Assembly (NCBI GenBank): GCA_022511505.1
Contig: JAFLTK010000229.1
Span: 1-22,830 of the forward strand
DNA from: Muribaculaceae bacterium
GTDB taxonomy: Bacteria > Bacteroidota > Bacteroidia > Bacteroidales > Muribaculaceae
DNA length: 22,830 bases
Direction: 5' to 3'
Shown here piece by piece: positions 7,876 through 15,110 of the stretch (position 1 is its first letter; each line of letters starts with the position of its first letter). The notes under the pieces are model-generated. The model had not been told where the DNA came from and did no database searches. It was given only the letters and a program-made list of their open reading frames with translations. A program made the translations under genes and the position numbers.

Positions 7876-8280
7876 ATGAAAAAATTCATCCTCACCCTCG
7901 CGATTACGCTCGTTGCCGTCCTGACCGTTAACGCCAAGAAAGTCACCGGCTACACGACGGACAATGCCATCAACACGCCGCTGGCACTGGTTGTCAACGC
8001 TGTCGACTTCCGCCCCGACGGCACCCGTGTTTATGGAACGCTCATCGGCCAACCCCACACCTCAAACCGCATCGACGAGGCAACGCTCCAGGTTGGCAAT
8101 GCCGTCAACGCCGCGACCGATATCGACGGGGTCGACTTCAAGCGCTATTTCCAGTGGGAGGATGAGGGGATAATCGACGTCGAAATCGATTTTCCCGCCC
8201 TGAAAAAGCAACCGGCTCAGTTCATTATCAAACTGACCTGCCCGCGAGGCGTCTCTGAGGTCAAGGTCAAAAAGAAATAA
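7876..8280 (+). CDS. Small secreted protein of unknown function
   Basis: 134 residues with a clear signal peptide (MKKFILTLAITLVAVLTVNA, cleavage before KK). The mature part is about 114 residues, beta-rich with alternating hydrophobics (VYGTLIGQPHTSNRIDEATL, QPAQFIIKLTCPRG) and a Lys-rich C-terminus (VKVKKK). One Cys, no recognised catalytic motif. It lies between mazG (11 bases) and topB (18 bases) on the same strand, so it is probably co-transcribed, though its exported location has no obvious link to nucleotide sanitation or DNA topology. I do not recognise the family. Confidence 0.8.
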   Translation: MKKFILTLAITLVAVLTVNAKKVTGYTTDNAINTPLALVVNAVDFRPDGTRVYGTLIGQPHTSNRIDEATLQVGNAVNAATDIDGVDFKRYFQWEDEGIIDVEIDFPALKKQPAQFIIKLTCPRGVSEVKVKKK

Positions 8281-8298
8281 GCACTCCAACCGCCGAGA

Positions 8299-10374
8299 AT
8301 GAAAGTTTGTATCGCCGAGAAAAAAAGCGCCGCCTCTGATATCGCCAAGATATTGGGTGCCAACGTGTCGCGCGACGGTTACTTTGAGGGGAACGGCTGG
8401 CAAGTAACCTGGGCCGCGGGCCACCTCTGCGGCCTCAAGGACCCCGGCGACTATACCGACCTGTGGAAACGCTGGTCGCTGGGCCAGTTGCCCATGATTC
8501 CCGAGCGCTTTGCCATCAAGGAAATAGACGACCGCGGCAAGCAACGCCAACTAAACGTAATCCGCCAACTGACCGCCACAGCCACCGAGGTTGTCAACTG
8601 CGGCGATGCCGGACAGGAGGGTGAATTGATTCAGCGCTGGATAATGCAGAAAGTAGGCGTCAAATGTCCCGTCAAGCGACTCTGGATCTCGTCGCTGACC
8701 GACGAGGCTATCCGCGACGGTTTCAACGACCTGCGCCCGCAATCAGAATTTGACAACCTATATCTCGCCGGACTCGCCCGCGCCATCGGCGACTGGTTGC
8801 TGGGCATGAACGCCACGCGCCTCTACTCGCTAAAATGTTCTTCGCCGGGCAACGTCCTCTCCATCGGCCGTGTCCAGACCCCTACCCTCGCCCTTATCGT
8901 CGAGCGACACAAGGAGATACAAAACTTTGTCCCGACCGACTACTGGGAGTTGAAAACCGTCTATCGCGACACAACGTTCAACGCCGTCAAAGGGCGCTTT
9001 GCAACCGAGGAGGAGGCCAACGAGGCTTGCGCCCGCATCGCCGGCAACGAGTTGACAATCACCGGCGTCGAGGAGAAGAAAGGCCGCGAGGCTCCACCAC
9101 GACTCTTTGACCTTACCTCGCTCCAGGTTGAATGTAACAAGAAATGGGGTTGGACCGCCGACGAGACTCTGAGCCTCATCCAGTCGCTGTATGAAAAAAA
9201 GGTGACCACCTATCCGCGCGTCGACACCACCTATCTGACCGACGACCTCTACCCCAAGATTCCCGGCATCTTGCAGAAAATGACTCCCTACGCGCCGCTG
9301 ACGGCCCCCGTGCTCGCCGCAAAATTACCCAAAAGCAAAAAGGTCTTTGACAACGCCAAGGTCACTGACCACCACGCCATTATCCCCACGGGACAGGTGC
9401 CGACGTCGCTCGTGGGCAATGAGCGCAAACTATATCACCTTATCGCACTGCGTTTTATAGCCGCGTTCTACCCCGACTGCCGCTTCCTCTCGACCACCGT
9501 CACGGCCTCGATAGCCGACATCCCGTTCAAGGCCACCGGCAAGGTTATCACCGACCCCGGATGGCGCGTCATCTACGCCAAAAACAACGACAGCGACGCC
9601 GACGACGCCAACCGCGACGAGGAAAACATCCTCCCACAGTTCACCGTCGGCGAGCACGGCCCTCATACACCTTCGTTGCTCAAAAAAACCACCCAACCCC
9701 CCAAATACTACAACGAGGGTACACTGCTCCGCGCCATGGAGTCGGCCGGCAAGAACGTCGACGACGAGGAACTGCGCGAGGCCATGAAAGAAAACGGCAT
9801 CGGCCGCCCGTCGACCCGCGCAGCCATCATCGAGACCCTATACAAGCGTCACTATATCTACCGCGAACGCAAAAACATCATGGCAGCCCCGGCCGGAATC
9901 CAACTCATCGAGACCATCAACGAGGAGATGATTAAAAGCGTCAAACTGACCGGCATCTGGGAAAGCAAACTGCGACAGATTGAGCGTGGCCGCTACAGCC
10001 CCGCCGAGTTCATCGACCAACTAAAGCAAATGATTTCGGCAATCGTCTACAACGTCCTAAGTGACAACACTTTGCGACGCATTGAAGTAGTCGGTCCAAA
10101 CACTAAAGGCAAAAAAGGCGACGACTCGGCGCCGTCTTCCGCCACGAACGATACGCCAAAACCGCCCAAACCGCGGGCTCCCCGCGTCACTCGCCTTGAG
10201 CAAATCGTCTGCCCCAAATGCGGCCAAGGGCACATCATCAAAGGTCGCACCGCCTACGGTTGCAGTCGTTTCCGCGAAGGTTGTGACATGCTACTATCGT
10301 TTGACCGCTTTGCCGCCGACCTCACCCCCGGTAAACTCAACGCCGCCATTAAAAAACAATTCAAAAAATCGTGA
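8299..10374 (+). CDS. topB: DNA topoisomerase III (type IA)
   Basis: 691 residues. The Toprim domain begins at MKVCIAEK with the catalytic Glu at 7, and the acidic metal site is DAGQEGE (D103, E107; the middle Asp of the classic DxD is Gly, as in many DAGxEGE-type enzymes). SIGRVQTPTLALI and the active-site TTYPRVDTTYL, with Tyr305 and Arg307, follow. After a basic, Pro-rich linker a C-terminal zinc finger (CPKC, then two further Cys in GCSRFREGC) binds single-stranded DNA. The enzyme relaxes and decatenates DNA through a 5'-phosphotyrosine link. Homologues also occur on integrative elements of Bacteroidota, but no mobility genes surround this one, so it appears to be a core chromosomal copy. 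Third gene of the mazG operon. Confidence 0.95.
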   Translation: MKVCIAEKKSAASDIAKILGANVSRDGYFEGNGWQVTWAAGHLCGLKDPGDYTDLWKRWSLGQLPMIPERFAIKEIDDRGKQRQLNVIRQLTATATEVVNCGDAGQEGELIQRWIMQKVGVKCPVKRLWISSLTDEAIRDGFNDLRPQSEFDNLYLAGLARAIGDWLLGMNATRLYSLKCSSPGNVLSIGRVQTPTLALIVERHKEIQNFVPTDYWELKTVYRDTTFNAVKGRFATEEEANEACARIAGNELTITGVEEKKGREAPPRLFDLTSLQVECNKKWGWTADETLSLIQSLYEKKVTTYPRVDTTYLTDDLYPKIPGILQKMTPYAPLTAPVLAAKLPKSKKVFDNAKVTDHHAIIPTGQVPTSLVGNERKLYHLIALRFIAAFYPDCRFLSTTVTASIADIPFKATGKVITDPGWRVIYAKNNDSDADDANRDEENILPQFTVGEHGPHTPSLLKKTTQPPKYYNEGTLLRAMESAGKNVDDEELREAMKENGIGRPSTRAAIIETLYKRHYIYRERKNIMAAPAGIQLIETINEEMIKSVKLTGIWESKLRQIERGRYSPAEFIDQLKQMISAIVYNVLSDNTLRRIEVVGPNTKGKKGDDSAPSSATNDTPKPPKPRAPRVTRLEQIVCPKCGQGHIIKGRTAYGCSRFREGCDMLLSFDRFAADLTPGKLNAAIKKQFKKS

Positions 10375-10523
10375 GCGACACCCTGCAACTCATCATCGTC
10401 GGCATCGTCATCGCCGCCGCCGTCGTGGCCGCAATCATCCGCGCAACGCGCCGCCGCGGCAACCCCTGCGACCGTTGCGACACTCACGGCAACGACTGCC
10501 CCCATAATCCCCGCCCCCGCTGA
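10371..10523 (+). CDS. Small Cys-rich single-span membrane protein (FeoB-associated-like)
   Basis: 50 residues from a GTG start that overlaps the topB stop by four bases (GTGA). The sequence begins VSDTLQLIIVGIVIAAAVVA, a single transmembrane helix (about 5-23), then an Arg-rich stop-transfer patch (RATRRR) and a Cys-rich tail with Cys33, Cys36 and Cys43 (CDRCDTHGNDC) ending in Pro and Arg. The layout (short N-terminus, one helix, basic patch, Cys cluster) matches the FeoB-associated Cys-rich membrane proteins, small proteins often found near ferrous iron transporters, but there is no feoAB here. Coupling to topB by overlap supports a real gene. Family assignment is tentative. Confidence 0.65.
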   Translation: MSDTLQLIIVGIVIAAAVVAAIIRATRRRGNPCDRCDTHGNDCPHNPRPR

Positions 10524-10593
10524 AAATGGTTTATCTCAGGGGTAGTTTCCTTTGATAAATCTTAATCAAATTTAATGCAAAATTCTATATCAT

Positions 10594-10675
10594 GCAACCC
10601 AAAATGGTTGCTTTTTGGAAAAACAACCCAAAACGGTTGTTTTTTGAAGAAACAACCTAAAACGGTTGTTTTTTT
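10594..10675. terminator. Three tandem terminator-like hairpins, 29-base period
   Basis: Three hairpins with 6-base loops follow each other: gcaacc/ggttgc (10594-10599 with 10606-10611), a 10-bp stem (10619-10628 with 10635-10644), and an 8-bp stem (10650-10657 with 10664-10671). The GGTTG arms start at 10606, 10635 and 10664, an exact 29-base period. T-runs follow each on the plus strand, serving the topB operon, and the second has a T-run on the minus strand too. The T-run of the third contains the stop codon of the convergent kinase gene. Confidence 0.8.
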
Positions 10676-11315
10676 AGCGGGCGGCAGCGAGGTAGTGGTT
10701 TACATAGTCGACGATGAGGTCGGCGATTTTCTCGGGGGGTAGAGTGGACGAGTCGATTGAAAGGTGATAGGAGGAGGCGTCGCCCCAGGTTTTGTCGGTG
10801 TAGAAGTTGTAATATGCGGCGCGGAGGCTGTTCATCTTGCGGGCGAGATTGGCGGCGGCGCGGCGGTCTTTGACGGCCTCGCGGCTGAGGATGCGGTCGA
10901 CGCAGGAGTCTATTGGTGCGTGGAGGAAGATGTTGATACAGCGGGGATTGTCGCGCAGGATGTAGTCGGACGTGCGACCGACGATGACACATGACCGTGT
11001 GGCGGCGAGTTGTCGGATGAAGTCGGCGTAGGCGCAGTAGATGCCGTCGTCAGAGACGCATGACAGGCCGGTGTAGTAGCCGACGGGGATATGTCCCATT
11101 GAGAACGAGAAGATGCCGCTCAGTAGCGATGGCTGGCGCTCGTCGCGTTTCTCGAAGAACTCGATTGAGACGCCCGACGCGCGTGCCGCCTCGGCGAGCA
11201 ACTCCTTGTCATAGAACGGGATGCCGAGACGCTCGGCAACGAGACGACCTATTTGGCGTCCGCCGCTGCCAAACTGGCGTCCGATTGTAACTACAAAGGG
11301 GGGTGTGGTGGTCAT
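10674..11315 (-). CDS. Cytidylate kinase-like family protein
   Basis: 213 residues. The N-terminus VVTIGRQFGSGGRQIGRLVA (8-27) is the variant nucleotide-binding loop of the cytidylate kinase-like family, followed by the adenylate-kinase-like pattern LGIPFYDKELLAEAARASG, and later CVIVGRTSDYILRDN, NIFLHAPIDSCVDRI and the lid-type Arg/Lys stretch SREAVKDRRAAANLARKMN. This group differs from canonical Cmk (about 225 residues) and its substrate is uncertain; a phosphotransfer role on a nucleotide is inference from the fold. Last gene of the purC operon direction, 32 bases after the glucosaminidase stop. Its TAA stop lies within the triple hairpin array. Confidence 0.85.
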   Translation of the reverse strand: MTTTPPFVVTIGRQFGSGGRQIGRLVAERLGIPFYDKELLAEAARASGVSIEFFEKRDERQPSLLSGIFSFSMGHIPVGYYTGLSCVSDDGIYCAYADFIRQLAATRSCVIVGRTSDYILRDNPRCINIFLHAPIDSCVDRILSREAVKDRRAAANLARKMNSLRAAYYNFYTDKTWGDASSYHLSIDSSTLPPEKIADLIVDYVNHYLAAAR

Positions 11316-11347
11316 GGCGTATAGGTTTTAGGGGGTGGGGATATTTC

Positions 11348-11902
11348 TTACCGGTTGCCGGCGTGGCGCGTGAGCCGCTCGTAGTTGATGAGGATGTTGA
11401 CGGCGTAGGCGGTGTTCATTGCCCAGCGGCCCACGAGGTCTTCCCAGCATGGGGCCGAACCTCGCTTGACAAGTTTGTAACGGGGGTCAATGATGACCTC
11501 GCCCTCGGGCAGTTCGTCACTGCAACAATAGGCATATAGGTGCTGAATCAGGGCCGTGACACCGGCCTCGACCGACTCGAAGTTACACCCTGAGTCGCCG
11601 GTCTTGATGACGCCCATGCCGCAGTAGTTGTGTTGGGACGGGGCGACGGCGGTGCCGTTGTCAAAGCGGAACCAGCCGGTCTCGAGAATGGCTTGACACA
11701 GGGCGATGTCGCCGCGGATGCCATAGCGGTTGCCTATCTCGTGGAAAGCGCGGGCGATAGCGGGGTCAAAGTTCGGGTTGTATTGACGCACGAACGCTGT
11801 CATGGCTGTCGAGTCGACTTGACACACCCCGCGGATGGGGGTGGCGGCCCGGGCGCCGATGGCAACAAGCAGTGTCAGGAGAAAGAGGTATAGGGTCTTC
11901 AT
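11348..11902 (-). CDS. Secreted glucosaminidase (GH73-like) peptidoglycan hydrolase
   Basis: 184 residues. Signal peptide 1-20 (MKTLYLFLLTLLVAIGARAA). The mature part fits the GH73 glucosaminidase domain: YGIRGDIALCQAILETGWF with the catalytic Glu at 74, then the NYCGMGVI motif and VEAGVTALIQHLYAY. Such enzymes cleave glycosidic bonds in peptidoglycan in the periplasm. It is a single-domain form without SH3 or LysM cell-wall binding repeats. It lies between ubiE (29 bases) and the kinase-like gene (32 bases) on the same strand and is probably co-transcribed with purC and ubiE, an association with no obvious pathway logic. Sure of the family, less of its physiological role. Confidence 0.88.
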   Translation of the reverse strand: MKTLYLFLLTLLVAIGARAATPIRGVCQVDSTAMTAFVRQYNPNFDPAIARAFHEIGNRYGIRGDIALCQAILETGWFRFDNGTAVAPSQHNYCGMGVIKTGDSGCNFESVEAGVTALIQHLYAYCCSDELPEGEVIIDPRYKLVKRGSAPCWEDLVGRWAMNTAYAVNILINYERLTRHAGNR

Positions 11903-11931
11903 TATAGTCTAATGTGTAAGAGCAAGCGGAG

Positions 11932-12699
11932 TTAGGAGTCAGCCGAACTGTCGGCAGCCGGCTTGACGGCGGTATAGATGGAGCAGACACCGAGGGTCAA
12001 CGTCCTGCAACGGGTGTCGACAAACCCGGCGTCGGCCATGATGGCGAGCATGTCATCGCCTTGGGGCACGGCAGCAATCGATAGCGGCAGGTAGGTGTAG
12101 GCCTTGGGGTCGCGAGAGACTGCTCTCCCTATTGCCGGGATGATTTTCATGCTGTAAATGTTGTAGATAGGGCGCACGATATTTGACCGTGGTGTCGACA
12201 ACTCGATGACACATATCATGCCGCCGGGTTGGAGCACTCGGAACATCTCGCTATAGCCGCGACGCAGGTCCTCGAAGTTGCGCACGCCGTAGGCAACGGT
12301 GACACAGTCAAAAGTCTCGTCGGGGTAGGCAAGGTCAAGGCAGTCGCCAACGGTCAGTTTGACAACATCGCCCAAGCCGCTGTCGGCAATCTTGCGTCGG
12401 CCGATTTCTATCATGCGGGCCGACAGGTCGATGCCGATGACCGAGATTGGGTCGAGTTTGCGGGCCATCAGCAACGCCAGGTCGCCCGTGCCGGTCGCCA
12501 CGTCGAGAATTTTTGTCGTCCCCCGGGCTTTTATCATCTTGACGGCCTTGCGACGCCACAACTTGTCGATGCCAAGCGTCATGGCGCGGTTCATGAGGTC
12601 GTAGGATGGAGCGATGCTGTTAAACATTCGCTCCACCTGCTCCCCTTTGGCGCCCTCGGTCATCCCGTAGGGTTTTATTTCTTCAATCTCGGGCCCCAT
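11932..12699 (-). CDS. ubiE: Demethylmenaquinone methyltransferase (UbiE/MenG)
   Basis: 255 residues. The signature RMFNSIAPSYDLMNRAMTLG (24-43) and W48RRKAV are typical of UbiE/MenG; the SAM-binding motif I is LDVATGTGDLAL (65-76), followed by VIGIDLSARMIEIGRRK, DCVTVAYGVRNFEDL and the late GGMICVIELSTP. It methylates demethylmenaquinone to menaquinone, the respiratory quinone of Bacteroidota; ubiquinone synthesis is not expected here, so menG is the better functional name. The ATG at 12699 is preferred; a TTG one codon upstream is also in frame. It starts 3 bases after the purC stop, implying co-translation. Confidence 0.95.
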   Translation of the reverse strand: MGPEIEEIKPYGMTEGAKGEQVERMFNSIAPSYDLMNRAMTLGIDKLWRRKAVKMIKARGTTKILDVATGTGDLALLMARKLDPISVIGIDLSARMIEIGRRKIADSGLGDVVKLTVGDCLDLAYPDETFDCVTVAYGVRNFEDLRRGYSEMFRVLQPGGMICVIELSTPRSNIVRPIYNIYSMKIIPAIGRAVSRDPKAYTYLPLSIAAVPQGDDMLAIMADAGFVDTRCRTLTLGVCSIYTAVKPAADSSADS

Positions 12700-12702
12700 C
12701 AA

Positions 12703-13653
12703 TTAAAGGTTGTCAAGACAGGTCAAGACGTTGGAGGCGATGCGGTCGGTCAAGTCGTGCTCGTCGGCTTTGACAAACTTGCGGCCGGTGATGTGCTCAT
12801 AGAGCTCGATGTAGCGCTCTGAAACACTTTCACAGAACTCGTCGGTCATCTCGGGTACAACTTCGCCGGGACGGCCCATGAAGCCGTTTTCAATCAACCA
12901 CTGGCGCACGAACTCTTTTGACAGCTGGCGCTGGGGCTCGCCCTTTGCAAGGCGCTCCTCATAGCCGTCGGCATAGAAGTAGCGCGACGAGTCGGGGGTG
13001 TGGATTTCGTCAATCAGAATAACCTTGCCGTCGCGTTTGCCAAATTCATATTTGGTGTCGACGAGGATGAGACCCTTCTCGGCAGCCATCTCGCTTCCGC
13101 GCTGAAACAGCGCGCGAGTGTAGCGCTCCATGACCTCATAGTCCTCGGCCGATACTATACCCTGAGCGATGATTTCGTCGCGCGAGATGTTCATGTCGTG
13201 ACCTTCGTCGGCCTTGGTTGTCGGCGTGATGATGGGGCCGCCGGGAAAAGCCTGGTTCTCAACCATTCCCTCGGGAAGTTCAACACCACAGAGCGAGCGG
13301 GCACCGGCCTTGTAGTCGCGCCATGCGCTGCCGGTCAGATAGCCGCGGATAATCATTTCAACCTTAAATCCCTCGCAACGATTGCCGACGGTAACCATCG
13401 GGTCGGGCGAAGCCAATTTCCAGTTGGGAACGATGTCGGCCGTAGAATCAAGGAAGTAGGCTGCGATTTGGTTGAGAACTTGCCCTTTGTAGGGGATTCC
13501 CTTGGGAAGCACAACGTCAAACGCCGAGATGCGGTCGGTTGCAATCATTACCAGCAGGTCATCGTTGATGGTGTAGACATCACGCACTTTGCCGTGGTAG
13601 ACGGCAGTTTGACCCGGAAAATTGTAATCGGTAGAAATAAGAGTTGTTGCCAT
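12703..13653 (-). CDS. purC: Phosphoribosylaminoimidazole-succinocarboxamide synthase (SAICAR synthase)
   Basis: 316 residues, the longer form of the family. Typical motifs are YHGKVRDVYTIND near residue 19, IATDRISAFDVVLPKGIPYK, the SAICAR signature pattern EMIIRGYLTGSAW, and later ILVDTKYEFGKRDGKVILID and DSSRYFYADGYEE. The enzyme joins CAIR and aspartate with ATP in de novo purine synthesis, in the cytoplasm. It is first in an apparent purC-ubiE-glucosaminidase-kinase-like operon and has a TAATTTTG box 24 bases before its ATG. No purine riboswitch or PurR-like operator is evident upstream. Confidence 0.97.
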   Translation of the reverse strand: MATTLISTDYNFPGQTAVYHGKVRDVYTINDDLLVMIATDRISAFDVVLPKGIPYKGQVLNQIAAYFLDSTADIVPNWKLASPDPMVTVGNRCEGFKVEMIIRGYLTGSAWRDYKAGARSLCGVELPEGMVENQAFPGGPIITPTTKADEGHDMNISRDEIIAQGIVSAEDYEVMERYTRALFQRGSEMAAEKGLILVDTKYEFGKRDGKVILIDEIHTPDSSRYFYADGYEERLAKGEPQRQLSKEFVRQWLIENGFMGRPGEVVPEMTDEFCESVSERYIELYEHITGRKFVKADEHDLTDRIASNVLTCLDNL

Positions 13654-13676
13654 TATTGTAGATTTTTATCAGGGTG

Positions 13677-13684
13677 CAAAATTA
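13677..13684 (-). promoter_or_regulatory. Bacteroidota -7 box of the purC operon
   Basis: Minus-strand TAATTTTG (TAnnTTTG) 24 bases before the purC start. No TTTG at the expected -33 spacing was found. Confidence 0.55.
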
Positions 13685-13794
13685 ATGAAAAATCTCGAAT
13701 TTCCTGCCATCCCCTGTAAAAATCCCCAATATAAGATTAGCATCGATTCTTAAATTACTTATTTTTGGGTATTTCAAGCGGCGTGAAATAGGGG

Positions 13795-13802
13795 TAATTT
13801 TG
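13795..13802 (+). promoter_or_regulatory. Possible distal -7 box with an upstream dyad
   Basis: TAATTTTG on the plus strand, 187 bases before ATG 13990. The dyad TATTTCA/TGAAATA (13770-13776, 13784-13790) lies in the -33 to -10 zone, where a regulator could bind. No good TTTG is present at 19-21 bases spacing. Confidence 0.3.
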
Positions 13803-13930
13803 CAATCGATTTGAAAGTTAAGCCCACATTTGTTATTTAGATAAGTGCCGTCAAAAACATCTTAGATGGCGTTTATTTATCACGAAAACTATTAAATCAA
13901 AGCAAATTTCTGTTATTTTTCTTCTTTTTG

Positions 13931-13961
13931 TTGCAAAAATTACAGAAAAGATATACTTTTG
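13931..13961 (+). promoter_or_regulatory. Proximal promoter of the secreted-protein operon
   Basis: TTG (13931-13933) and TACTTTTG (13954-13961, TAnnTTTG) are separated by 20 bases. The ATG at 13990 follows 28 bases later. Confidence 0.55.
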
Positions 13962-13989
13962 CAAGCACCATATCACTTAATTATTTTTT

Positions 13990-15072
13990 ATGAAAAAATT
14001 CTACTTTTTGTTAGCCCTGATGTTAATGGGCAGTGTGGCTGCCACGGCCGCGCCACAGAAAGGTGTTATCGGCCGAGATATTCCTCGCAAGGCGGTTGCC
14101 CGCAAGGCCTCGTCGTCGGTGCCACAAACACTTCCCGCCACCGATGTTACTCCGACCGGTTTTACAGCCAACTGGAAAGCGACTCCCGGAGCAAGCCTCT
14201 ATCAAGTAACTGCGTTTGAGCCGATTACTGTTACCGAATCGGGCACTTACACTGTGCTCTATGAGGGTTTCTCGGGTGTAGAAATCGGCACATTTATCGA
14301 GCCTTATTTCCCCGACGAGTATTATGTGAATCTTGCCGACTATGACATGGTCGACACGCCCGACTGGCAGGGGTATTTGCCACTGTTTGCGCGCGGAATG
14401 GTTGGCGGCATCGTTTATTCGCCCTATATTGACCTTACCAACGACGAGGGCCGCTTCACCGTCAACCTGTCGGTTGCGGGCTATGCCGGCGCGATGGTGA
14501 AATTGACAGCAACCGGCACAAAGGAGGAAACCAAAGAGTTGTATTTGACAACAAACGGACTCAACGAGTTCTCGGTCGAGTTCACTTGCGGTTGCCATGA
14601 CACATATCTGACCTTTGTTGACTTTGGAGTCCAGAACGACCCCGACATGGAGTATGCCGACAAGTGGGACTTCCTCGACGACATCGAGATTGTGCAAAAT
14701 CTCAAGGCCGGCGACACCGTGTTGCGTCTAATCGAGACGGTTGAAACACCTGAAGATTCGGGCATCACTTCCCACGGTTTCTATGACATGAAGTTTCTTG
14801 ACGGCGCTTGCCATCTTGCATACGACGTGATGGCGATATCGGTTGTTTACAATGATCCGTTCGACGACTGGGATTATGACGTCTACTATTCTGATTACTC
14901 AGCGCTTGAGTATGTCGACCTACCATTGTCAGGAATAGAAGCGGTCAAAACCGATAGAACAGAGGAGGTCGAGTATTTTGACCTGCGCGGTGTCAAAGTC
15001 TCGGGCGAGCTTTCCCCGGGCCTGTATATCCGTCGCCAAGGGACCGACGTCAGCAAGATGCTGGTTAAATGA
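13990..15072 (+). CDS. Secreted protein with FnIII fragment, jelly-roll-like region and C-terminal sorting-type tag
   Basis: 360 residues. Signal peptide about 1-20 (MKKFYFLLALMLMGSVAATA). Residues about 47-80 resemble the start of a fibronectin type III domain (ATDVTPTGFTANWKATPGAS). Residues about 90-250 form a beta-rich region resembling the choice-of-anchor/cleaved-adhesin modules of Bacteroidota (FIEPYF, VYSPYIDLTNDEGRFTVNLS, WDFLDDIEIVQ). The C-terminal 40 residues contain YFDLRGVKV and PGLYIRRQG and end in KMLVK, like the type A C-terminal domains recognised by the type IX secretion system. First gene of a three-gene operon; the next two proteins carry the same tag. Surface or extracellular location is inferred. 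Function unknown. Confidence 0.82.
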   Translation: MKKFYFLLALMLMGSVAATAAPQKGVIGRDIPRKAVARKASSSVPQTLPATDVTPTGFTANWKATPGASLYQVTAFEPITVTESGTYTVLYEGFSGVEIGTFIEPYFPDEYYVNLADYDMVDTPDWQGYLPLFARGMVGGIVYSPYIDLTNDEGRFTVNLSVAGYAGAMVKLTATGTKEETKELYLTTNGLNEFSVEFTCGCHDTYLTFVDFGVQNDPDMEYADKWDFLDDIEIVQNLKAGDTVLRLIETVETPEDSGITSHGFYDMKFLDGACHLAYDVMAISVVYNDPFDDWDYDVYYSDYSALEYVDLPLSGIEAVKTDRTEEVEYFDLRGVKVSGELSPGLYIRRQGTDVSKMLVK

Positions 15073-15110
15073 CACATTATCACTTACTATAACCTATAAA
15101 ACAATAGCTT

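Larger units (their letters stand above)
13654..13989. other. Divergent intergenic region of 336 bases
   Basis: It separates purC (minus) from the secreted-protein operon (plus). It is AT-rich and holds the purC -7 box (13677-13684), a 7-bp dyad (13770-13776 with 13784-13790) just upstream of a plus-strand TAATTTTG (13795-13802), a possible small hairpin GCCGTC/GATGGC (about 13848-13870), and the proximal plus-strand promoter (13931-13961). No gene or RNA was recognised. Confidence 0.6.

Noticed and set aside
8299..10374. topB as part of an integrative conjugative element
   Set aside because: No integrase, tra, mob or att-like repeats are near, and the flanking genes are core functions.
10594..10675. 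Possible mini CRISPR array because of a 29-base period
   Set aside because: The repeats are contiguous hairpins with T-runs; no unique spacers and no cas genes.
12700..12702. TTG start of ubiE one codon upstream of the ATG
   Set aside because: The adjacent ATG at 12699 is the ordinary choice and nothing favours TTG.
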